Positions 1 to 5,322 of a stretch of 5,322 bases of DNA are shown here, piece after piece. Each line of letters begins with the position of its first letter. Positions within the stretch are counted from its first letter, which is position 1. This DNA comes from an uncultured Veillonella sp. (lineage in GTDB: Bacteria; Bacillota; Negativicutes; Veillonellales; Veillonellaceae). The position numbers were made by a program, and so were the translations under genes. The stretch is taken from positions 1 through 5,322 of the forward strand of contig CAKPSA010000079.1 in the NCBI GenBank assembly GCA_934183145.1, given 5' to 3'. The notes under the pieces are model-generated. The model searched no databases, had not been told where the DNA came from, and saw nothing but the letters and a program-made list of their open reading frames with translations.

Positions 1-1178
1 AAACTATTTACATTGCAAGCTACGGTCGTAGGAATTATAGCATGATGGGCTGTAATCTTCTTTTCATTCCAAGCGCGGCTCTTAATTGAGTGGTCTGCAT
101 CGGTAGCCCACTGTGCTAATCTTTCATCTCCTGCATTCTGTAAATTATTGAGAATGACATTGCGGTCTCCATATTGATTTGGTGGTAAATATTCACAATC
201 AGAACGAGGGTACGTAGTCAATTTCTTTTCATATAGTTTCTGTGCTGTATCAAGTACAGTTTGCGGATCATAGGAAAAAGCTTTACCAGCTAATACCTGT
301 AAAGATGATAGAGACAATGGTAAACGCTGTACATCTTTCTTTTTAGATTTTGTAACAGCTTTAATAACTCCATCGGGACCAGTCTGTAAGCGCTCAACCA
401 ATTCATCGGCTATAGCTTTATTAATAAGGCGTCCATCTGGGTCAAGCCCCTTTTGTTCGTCTGTAGGCTGCCACGTAGCCCAGAATACACCATTTGGATG
501 ATTATATAAAACCTTTAATGTAAAATAATCGATCGGTTTAAAGGCCGCTAGTTCTCGCTCTCTGCGCACAACAAGGGCTAATGTTGGAGTCTTAACACGA
601 CCGATAGGTAATGTTACTTTATTACCTTTATATCGTTCAGATAATGTATAGGCACGAGATAAATTCATGCCAATAAGCCAGTCTGCACGAGCTCTGGCCA
701 ATGCCGATTGATATAGATTTTGAAAGTCTTTATTATCCCGTAGATCATTTAAGGCGGCACGAACAGATTTTTCGTCCAATGCATTTAGCAAGATACGTTG
801 TACAGGTTTTGTGTTTCCTACATAATATAATACTTCATCAACCAAGAGTTGCCCTTCCCTGTCCGGGTCACCTGCGTTGACGATAATGTCCGCTTTACCA
901 ATTAATTCTTTTACAGTCTCAAACTGTTGACGACTACTATCCGTAACGAGTAACTTCCACTCATCAGGCACAATAGGTAAATCTTGAGGACGCCAGCGGA
1001 TATATTTATCATCGTAATCACCAGGTTCTGCTTGATGTAACACGTGACCTACAACCCAAGTCACCACATCATCACCTTGGATAAAATAGCCATTCCGTTT
1101 TTGGATATTCTTGTTTTCTGGCAAGCATTTACTAATTTCGCGAGCCATGGATGGCTTTTCCGCAATAAATAACCGCAT
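1..1178 (-). CDS. topB: DNA topoisomerase III (type IA), N-terminal part, cut by left window edge
   Basis: Type IA topoisomerases nick one DNA strand, pass the other through and reseal it; topoisomerase III mainly decatenates DNA and resolves recombination or replication intermediates in the cytoplasm. Reading the minus strand from the ATG at 1178-1176 gives 392 uninterrupted codons with no stop before the edge. The TOPRIM domain opens with MRLFIAEKPSMA (catalytic Glu7, Lys8) and carries the metal-binding triad Asp104-Asp106-Glu108 in NAGDPDREGQ. The active-site tyrosine is Tyr323 in TTYPRSD, with Arg325 beside it. HHAIIPT at 378-384 is the conserved histidine motif. These positions lie within a few residues of those known for E. 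coli topoisomerase III, which supports topB over topA. The start is fixed by AAGGAGG (1191-1185), six bases upstream. The C-terminal part, roughly 300 residues in typical Gram-positive homologues, lies outside the window, so zinc-finger content cannot be judged. Confidence 0.95.
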   Translation of the reverse strand, partial: MRLFIAEKPSMAREISKCLPENKNIQKRNGYFIQGDDVVTWVVGHVLHQAEPGDYDDKYIRWRPQDLPIVPDEWKLLVTDSSRQQFETVKELIGKADIIVNAGDPDREGQLLVDEVLYYVGNTKPVQRILLNALDEKSVRAALNDLRDNKDFQNLYQSALARARADWLIGMNLSRAYTLSERYKGNKVTLPIGRVKTPTLALVVRRERELAAFKPIDYFTLKVLYNHPNGVFWATWQPTDEQKGLDPDGRLINKAIADELVERLQTGPDGVIKAVTKSKKKDVQRLPLSLSSLQVLAGKAFSYDPQTVLDTAQKLYEKKLTTYPRSDCEYLPPNQYGDRNVILNNLQNAGDERLAQWATDADHSIKSRAWNEKKITAHHAIIPTTVACNVNS

Positions 1179-1235
1179 GGTCCCCCTCCTTAACATAAAA
1201 TAACGGCTATTCCCCAAGCCGCTCTTAGAAATCTC

Positions 1236-1264
1236 ATTATACTACAATTTAGTGGTCATAACTA
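1236..1264 (-). promoter_or_regulatory. Candidate topB promoter
   Basis: On the minus strand a perfect TATAAT lies at 1241-1236. A poor -35 hexamer, TAGTTA (3 of 6 matches to TTGACA), lies 17 bases upstream at 1264-1259. Transcription would start near 1229 and give a leader of about 50 bases. That leader contains a short inverted repeat, CGGCT/AGCCG (1204-1208 and 1217-1221, 8-base loop), extendable by one G-U and one A-U pair. The -10 is convincing; the -35 is not. Confidence 0.5.
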
Positions 1265-1281
1265 CCAAAATCATGTATAAT
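1253..1281 (+). promoter_or_regulatory. Candidate prfC promoter
   Basis: TGGTCA (1253-1258, 4 of 6 matches to the -35 consensus) is followed after exactly 17 bases by a perfect TATAAT (1276-1281). Transcription would start near 1288, leaving an untranslated leader of about 67 bases before the prfC ATG. Its -35 hexamer directly abuts the -35 position proposed for topB on the other strand, so the two polymerase sites overlap. Confidence 0.6.
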
Positions 1282-1354
1282 TTTAAAGATATGAATGGTG
1301 TGAAGATGATATATTAAAATAAGACTTTCACAAACGAAACAATAGAGGTGAACT

Positions 1355-2950
1355 ATGACATTTTTAGAAGAAGTGCAACGTCGTCGTACGTTTGCTATCA
1401 TATCTCACCCGGATGCGGGTAAAACTACATTAACAGAAAAATTACTTTTATACGGCGGTGCCATTCACTTGGCGGGGTCCGTTAAGTCTCGTAAAACGGC
1501 AAAACACGCCGTATCTGACTGGATGGAAATCGAAAAGCAACGTGGTATCTCCGTAACGAGTTCTGTATTGCAATTCGATTATGATGGCTGTCGTGTCAAT
1601 ATCCTTGATACCCCTGGTCACCAAGACTTCTCTGAAGATACATACCGTACATTGATGGCTGCCGATAGCGCTGTCATGCTTATCGACGTTGCAAAAGGTG
1701 TCGAAGCACAAACGAAAAAACTATTTGCCGTATCTAAAGAACGCGGTATTCCTATCTTTACTTTTGTAAATAAAATTGACCATTTCGGTCGTAACCCATT
1801 TGACTTAATGGAAGAAATCGAAAACGTTCTTGGCATTCGTACTTGCCCTATGAACTGGCCAATTGGCATCAACGGTGAATACAAAGGCGTATACGATAGA
1901 GAGCACGAAACTATTGAGCTTTTCGCCAAAGACGAAACACATGGTCAAGAAAAGTTAGCCTCTGAAAAAGGTGCTTTGACTGATCCTCGCATGAAGGAAT
2001 TATTAGGTGACGATGTATATCAAGCATTGCTTGATGATATCGAATTATTAGACGTTGCTGGCGACCCATTCGATTTTGATAAGGTTCGTGCAGGCGAATT
2101 AACGCCAATGTTCTTCGGCTCCGCTATGACTAACTTTGGGGTAAAACCATTCTTAGAAAAATTCTTGGAACTTGCTCCGTCCCCTGCTCCACGACAAGCA
2201 GTAGAAGAAATGGTACAACCTACAAGCGAAGACTTCTCCGCTTTAGTATTTAAAATTCAAGCCAATATGGACCCTAATCACCACGACCGCATCGTATTTA
2301 TGCGTATCTGCTCTGGTAAATTCGAAAAAGGTATGTCCGTATTGCATCGCCAATCTAACAAGACGATTCGCTTGTCTCAGCCGCAACAATTCTTAGCTAC
2401 AGAACGTACCATCGTAGAAGATGCATATCCTGGTGATATTATCGGTGTCTTCGATGCCGGCACAATGGGTGTAGGCGATACACTGTGTGCACAAAAACAC
2501 AAGGTCACATTTGGTGACTTCCCTGTGTTCCCACCAGAATTCTTCGCCCGCGTATCTCCAAAAGATACTATGAAGCGTAAGCAATTCCAAAAAGGCATGA
2601 CACAGTTGGCCCAAGAAGGTGCTGTTCAAATCTTTGAACAACCAGGTGCCCTTGATTCCTTTGTCGTTGGTGCCGTAGGTATGCTTCAATTTGAAGTTCT
2701 GGAATACCGTCTAAAAAATGAATATGGTGTTGATTTATTAAATAATACATTGCCATACAGTGTTGCTCGTTGGATAGATGGTGAAGTAGATATTGCATCT
2801 TTAAAAGGTGTAGACAATGCGATGATCGTTAAAGATAATCGTGATCGTACTGTAGTCCTCATCTCCAATGAATGGCAAATGGGTTGGGTTCAAGAACGTA
2901 ATCCTGACGTTACATTCTTAACGACCCCAAAACTCCATCACGAACTATAA
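1355..2950 (+). CDS. prfC: Peptide chain release factor 3 (RF3), complete
   Basis: RF3 is a cytoplasmic translational GTPase that binds the terminated ribosome and drives off RF1 or RF2 after peptide release. The protein has 531 residues, against 529 as known for E. coli RF3. The GTPase domain is complete: G1 SHPDAGKT (17-24), G2 around RGISVTSS (63-70), G3 DTPGHQDF (85-92), G4 NKID (139-142) and G5 GSAM (255-258). The stretch GSVKSRKTAKHAVSDWME (41-58) before switch I separates RF3 from EF-G and EF-Tu. Beta-barrel domain II follows at roughly 285-390 and the RF3-type C-terminal domain III fills the rest. The ATG is preceded by AGAGGTG (1344-1350), and the N-terminus EVQRRRTFAII aligns with the family start. 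G4 carries Ile where many homologues have Leu, a conservative change. The gene is divergent from topB, has its own candidate promoter, and ends before a strong terminator, so it is probably monocistronic. Confidence 0.97.
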   Translation: MTFLEEVQRRRTFAIISHPDAGKTTLTEKLLLYGGAIHLAGSVKSRKTAKHAVSDWMEIEKQRGISVTSSVLQFDYDGCRVNILDTPGHQDFSEDTYRTLMAADSAVMLIDVAKGVEAQTKKLFAVSKERGIPIFTFVNKIDHFGRNPFDLMEEIENVLGIRTCPMNWPIGINGEYKGVYDREHETIELFAKDETHGQEKLASEKGALTDPRMKELLGDDVYQALLDDIELLDVAGDPFDFDKVRAGELTPMFFGSAMTNFGVKPFLEKFLELAPSPAPRQAVEEMVQPTSEDFSALVFKIQANMDPNHHDRIVFMRICSGKFEKGMSVLHRQSNKTIRLSQPQQFLATERTIVEDAYPGDIIGVFDAGTMGVGDTLCAQKHKVTFGDFPVFPPEFFARVSPKDTMKRKQFQKGMTQLAQEGAVQIFEQPGALDSFVVGAVGMLQFEVLEYRLKNEYGVDLLNNTLPYSVARWIDGEVDIASLKGVDNAMIVKDNRDRTVVLISNEWQMGWVQERNPDVTFLTTPKLHHEL

Positions 2951-3042
2951 TATAGAAATATATGCCCTCTCTCTAAGTAAGAGATTTGCTATATTATATA
3001 CGGTAGTGTAATCGTAAATCACGATAACATCTAATAAGATGT
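2946..3042 (+). other. Series of three inverted repeats just after prfC (possible structured 3' RNA)
   Basis: Three hairpin-forming repeats follow one another. First, TATAATATAG (2946-2955) and its exact complement CTATATTATA (2989-2998) enclose a region that can extend the stem through AAAT/ATTT (2956-2959 and 2984-2987, one bulged base), with a smaller CTCT/AGAG stem (2971-2974 and 2980-2983) inside. This repeat overlaps the prfC stop codon. Second, ATCGT/ACGAT (3011-3015 and 3021-3025, 5-base loop). Third, ACATCT/AGATGT (3027-3032 and 3037-3042, 4-base loop). No T-tract follows any of them, so they are not terminators alone. They may stabilise the mRNA 3' end or belong to a small RNA. I recognise no known family, and the AT-rich first repeat could be partly fortuitous. 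Confidence 0.4.
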
Positions 3043-3060
3043 GAAGACTTTATAACTCAC

Positions 3061-3120
3061 GACTGGAATATATTTCTCAATATATAAAAATTAGAAATAT
3101 ATTCCAGTTTATTTTTTTAT
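3061..3120 (+). terminator. Strong intrinsic terminator after prfC
   Basis: A perfect 16-base-pair inverted repeat (arms 3062-3077 and 3093-3108, left arm beginning ACTGGAATAT) with a 15-base loop is followed by a T-rich tract at 3108-3119 broken by one A. The stem is mostly A-T with a CTGG/CCAG clamp at its base. There is no matching A-tract upstream, so it should act only on plus-strand transcripts. It lies 111 bases after the prfC stop, an unusually long 3' untranslated stretch. Confidence 0.85.
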
Positions 3121-3390
3121 AATAGGCAGGAAAATCACAGAATTTAGTCGAATACATATAGTATGATTATGTAGAGAAGTAATTTATACTATTACTTTCT
3201 CGTATTTTTGTATATAATATAAATGTATTATAAAAAGATATATACATAACATAGTTATATATTATCTAATGGTTTTACTGTTGTTGTGAGTGTTGAAAAT
3301 AAATAATATATAATTATTATACCTTATATATTCTATAGTTTTTTTCGACCATTCATGATACCATAAAATATAAGTTTTATTTTTTATTTT
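3121..3390 (+). other. AT-rich non-coding leader before gltS; gene-free
   Basis: This stretch has no credible open reading frame and is strikingly richer in A and T than the flanking genes. It must hold the gltS promoter if the upstream terminator works, but -10-like sequences are too abundant to choose one: TATAAT occurs at 3213-3218 and 3309-3314, and TATGAT at 3162-3167, none with a good -35 at 16-18 bases. TTGAAA at 3293-3298 is a fair -35 without a convincing -10 at the right spacing. A bulged hairpin is possible at 3174-3183 and 3191-3201 (GAGAAGTAAT with ATTACTTTCTC). TACATA/TATGTA (3153-3158 and 3168-3173) is another short inverted repeat, probably of little weight in such DNA. Confidence 0.5.
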
Positions 3391-3404
3391 AAAGGAGTGA
3401 TTTT

Positions 3405-4652
3405 ATGCCACTTATTGACTTAGCGTTAGTCAACGATGTATGGACCTTAAAACTGTCCATGATCCAAACTGTAGGCCTCGCTGTAATCACGTTATTCATT
3501 GGTACTTGGATTAATAAGCATTCCAAGTTCTTACAACGTATGTGTATGCCTGCACCAGCTGTAGGGGCTTTGCCATTTGCATTCTTAACTGCCATTCTTT
3601 CTTACTATAAGATTTTGAACATTACCTTTGAAGGCTCCCTACAAACATTCTTAATGCTTGCCTTCTTTACTACTATCGGTTTGATGGCTTCTTTGAAAGT
3701 CCTCAAAAAAGGCGGTATCTTCATTATCTTCTTCTTCCTCGCTTGTGCAGTATGGATTGTTGTACAAAACACAGCAGGTATTATGATTGCTAAAGCGTTA
3801 GGTATTGAACCAATCATCGGTATTATGGCTGGTTCCGTATCCATGATTGGCGGTCTAGGTACTGCTGGTGCCTTCGGTCCATACTATGAACAAATGCTTG
3901 GTATTCCTGGTACAGCATCAGCTGCTATTGCGGCCGCAACATTCGGCATGGTAGCAGGTACAATTCTCGGTGCTCCTGTAGGTGAACGCATTATTAAAAT
4001 GCACAAAGTTAAAACACCTTACGAAAACCCAGAGCTAATGGAAGATGAAGGCATCGACATGATCGAAGATCACGTTGAAAGTGGTGGCAAACAATTCAAT
4101 TCCCAAGATCTTTTAACAATCTGTATGTGGATTGGACTTTCCTTAGGTATCGGTACTATTGTAAGTGCTGGTTTATCTGTTTTAACCCCACTACCTGCTT
4201 ACATCGGTGCTATGATTGTAGCTGCTATAATTCGTAACTTTGGTGACTTCACTAAATCTTACAAAATCAACGATGCAGCTCTTGATGCAGTATCCAATGT
4301 AGCATTATCCTTATTCGTAACGATGGCTATCAACAGCTTAAAACTAGTTCAATTAATCGATCTTGCTTTACCACTTGTTACAATCTTAGTTGCACAAATG
4401 GCACTTATCTGTGTATTTGCATACCTTATCTACTTACTATTTGGTCGCAACTACGATGCAGTTATGCTTGGTTCTGGTGCCATTGGATTCGGCTTAGGTG
4501 CTACACCAAATGCATTGGTTAATATGTTATCCTTAGCAAGTAAACACGGTCCATCCCCGCGTGCTTGGCTCGTAGTTTCCTTAGTAGGTGCATTCTTAAT
4601 TGACTTTGCAAATGCTATTATTATTACAAAAATGGCAGATTTTTTATACTAA
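3405..4652 (+). CDS. gltS: Sodium/glutamate symporter, GltS family, complete
   Basis: GltS proteins are inner-membrane secondary transporters that take up glutamate together with sodium ions. The protein has 415 residues (E. coli GltS about 400) and is almost entirely hydrophobic segments. It shows the family's two inverted halves, separated by a charged cytoplasmic loop at about 198-235 with many Glu and Asp. Each half has a glycine-rich re-entrant loop: AGSVSMIGGLGTAGAFG (142-158) in the first and GAIGFGLGATPNA (358-370) in the second. LMLAFFTTIGLMA (83-95) and VGAFLIDFANA near the C-terminus are also family-typical. The ATG follows a strong AAAGGAG (3391-3397) with a 7-base spacer. The gene stands alone, between a long AT-rich leader and a terminator beginning two bases after its stop. 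Histidines expected in both loops are replaced (Leu151, Ala359), so glutamate as substrate is likely but not certain. Confidence 0.92.
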   Translation: MPLIDLALVNDVWTLKLSMIQTVGLAVITLFIGTWINKHSKFLQRMCMPAPAVGALPFAFLTAILSYYKILNITFEGSLQTFLMLAFFTTIGLMASLKVLKKGGIFIIFFFLACAVWIVVQNTAGIMIAKALGIEPIIGIMAGSVSMIGGLGTAGAFGPYYEQMLGIPGTASAAIAAATFGMVAGTILGAPVGERIIKMHKVKTPYENPELMEDEGIDMIEDHVESGGKQFNSQDLLTICMWIGLSLGIGTIVSAGLSVLTPLPAYIGAMIVAAIIRNFGDFTKSYKINDAALDAVSNVALSLFVTMAINSLKLVQLIDLALPLVTILVAQMALICVFAYLIYLLFGRNYDAVMLGSGAIGFGLGATPNALVNMLSLASKHGPSPRAWLVVSLVGAFLIDFANAIIITKMADFLY

Positions 4653-4653
4653 G

Positions 4654-4680
4654 AAAAGGACCCTTTGGGGTCCTTTTTTT
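4654..4680 (+). terminator. Intrinsic terminator of gltS
   Basis: A perfect 10-base-pair stem (AAAAGGACCC at 4654-4663, GGGTCCTTTT at 4668-4677) with a TTTG loop ends in seven T residues (4674-4680). It starts one base after the gltS stop codon. Because the stem begins with AAAA, it would also form on the minus strand with a four-U tail, as a possible backup for rsmA. Confidence 0.93.
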
Positions 4681-4683
4681 ATG

Positions 4684-4728
4684 AAAAGAGCTTATTAAAA
4701 TGATATTATCAATCTAATAAGCTCTTTT
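4684..4728. terminator. Second terminator, probably bidirectional, between convergent gltS and rsmA
   Basis: A perfect 14-base-pair inverted repeat (AAAAGAGCTTATTA at 4684-4697, its complement at 4715-4728) has a 17-base loop that itself contains TGAT/ATCA. On the plus strand it ends in five T residues (4725-4729); on the minus strand it gives a four-U tail. It lies nine bases beyond the rsmA stop (4738-4740), so it most likely ends rsmA transcripts and catches read-through from gltS. Confidence 0.8.
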
Positions 4729-4737
4729 TATATTATT

Positions 4738-5322
4738 CTATTTAATTAAAGAAGCCCATGCATTGGCTACATCAGCAAACTCTTGAAGGGTAAAAGTCTC
4801 CCCTCTTCGTTGCCCATCGATATTGGCTTTTGCTAATAGTTCTTCAATTCTATCTTTTGATAATCCCGTTGTTTTCATTGTATTAGCAAATGTTTTACGT
4901 CGTTGCGCAAAACCAGCTTTCACAACACGGAAGAATAGTTTCTCGTCAATAACATCTACAGGAGGCTTGTCACGTAATACGCAGCGAATAACAGAGCTTG
5001 TTACAGCTGGAGCCGGCAAGAAAGATTTAGGCGGTACATCAAGTACAATATCTGGCTCAGTATAGTACTGTACGGCTACAGATAGTGCACCATAATCCTT
5101 TGTACCTGGCTTAGCCACCATACGTAAGGCCACCTCTTTTTGCACCATTACAACAAGGCGTTCTATCGGTAATTTACTTTCCAATAGAGACATAATAATA
5201 GGTGTTGTAATATAGTATGGCAAATTAGCAACCACTTTAAATGATTTATGGTTCATAATGGTTGGCACATCAAGTTTCAACACATCACCATGGACAATAC
5301 GTACATTATCATAAGAGGCCAA
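4738..5322 (-). CDS. rsmA: 16S rRNA (adenine(1518)-N6/adenine(1519)-N6)-dimethyltransferase, C-terminal part, cut by right window edge
   Basis: RsmA (KsgA) transfers four methyl groups from S-adenosylmethionine to two adjacent adenines in helix 45 of 16S rRNA, a late step in 30S subunit maturation; its loss gives kasugamycin resistance in many bacteria. The visible 194 codons contain HGDVLKLD (11-18 of the fragment), whose Asp lies in the cofactor pocket, the catalytic motif NLPYY (33-37), the family motif PPKSFLPAPAV (97-107), and GFAQRRKTFANTM (137-149), which opens the rRNA-binding C-terminal domain. The stop is TAG at 4740-4738. The codon at the edge is TTG, an internal leucine and not the start. 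About 90 N-terminal residues, including the first SAM-binding glycine motif, lie outside the window. The gene converges on gltS and shares the paired terminators with it. Confidence 0.96.
   Translation of the reverse strand: MASYDNVRIVHGDVLKLDVPTIMNHKSFKVVANLPYYITTPIIMSLLESKLPIERLVVMVQKEVALRMVAKPGTKDYGALSVAVQYYTEPDIVLDVPPKSFLPAPAVTSSVIRCVLRDKPPVDVIDEKLFFRVVKAGFAQRRKTFANTMKTTGLSKDRIEELLAKANIDGQRRGETFTLQEFADVANAWASLIK

Noticed and set aside
1448..2868. Several minus-strand open frames of 60-103 codons opposite prfC
   Set aside because: They lie wholly inside a strongly conserved RF3 coding sequence, overlap each other in different frames, and show no recognisable protein motifs; they are shadows of the real gene.
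2946..3108. Miniature inverted-repeat transposable element between prfC and gltS
   Set aside because: The inverted repeats are nested hairpins and not a pair of outer terminal repeats, and I see no flanking target-site duplication.
2946..3120. Known riboswitch or T-box upstream of gltS
   Set aside because: I could recognise no conserved core of a glycine, lysine, SAM or T-box element, and the terminator is nearly 300 bases before gltS, which is too far for a usual leader switch.
3269..3289. Six-codon reading frame MVLLLL upstream of gltS, resembling a leucine-rich leader peptide
   Set aside because: There is no ribosome binding site before the ATG, no terminator/antiterminator pair follows it, and gltS has no link to leucine synthesis. 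A T-rich stretch gives leucine codons by chance.
3389..3844. Minus-strand open frames opposite the start of gltS
   Set aside because: Antisense to a clear membrane transporter gene and without recognisable protein features; explained as shadows of the codon pattern.
4823..5065. 80-codon plus-strand frame inside rsmA
   Set aside because: Antisense to the conserved RsmA C-terminal domain, no ribosome binding site, and no recognisable domain.
5320..5322. Alternative TTG start for a shortened 194-residue RsmA
   Set aside because: The methyltransferase family needs about 90 further N-terminal residues with the SAM-binding motif; the TTG is just the last whole codon at the window edge.

Overview
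The window is ordinary chromosomal housekeeping sequence from a low-GC bacterium. Strong AGGAGG-type ribosome binding sites, AT-rich intergenic DNA and the protein sequences suggest a Firmicute, most likely a Negativicute such as Veillonella. That taxonomic guess is inference from general familiarity, not from a search. No tRNA, rRNA, CRISPR array, transposase or prophage gene is visible.

Layout. (1) Positions 1-1178, minus strand: the N-terminal 392 codons of a type IA DNA topoisomerase III (topB), running off the left edge. (2) Positions 1179-1354: a divergent control region with back-to-back promoter candidates for topB and prfC. (3) Positions 1355-2950, plus strand: a complete peptide chain release factor 3 gene (prfC). 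(4) Positions 2951-3404: a 454-base gap without a gene. Its first part holds a string of inverted repeats ending in a strong terminator; its second part is a very AT-rich leader before the next gene. (5) Positions 3405-4652, plus strand: a complete sodium/glutamate symporter gene of the GltS family. (6) Positions 4653-4737: two adjacent terminator hairpins between convergent genes. (7) Positions 4738-5322, minus strand: the C-terminal two thirds of the 16S rRNA dimethyltransferase gene rsmA (ksgA), running off the right edge.

The genes do not form one operon: topB and prfC diverge, prfC and gltS are co-directional but separated by a terminator, and gltS and rsmA converge. Two of the four products serve translation (RF3 recycling of release factors; RsmA in 30S maturation), one handles DNA topology and one is a membrane transporter. 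No joint pathway is evident.

I found no clear undescribed system. The parts most worth a second look are the structured region after prfC, including a possible alternative pairing that would break the terminator, and the GltS protein, whose two signature loops lack the histidines I recall in the E. coli protein.
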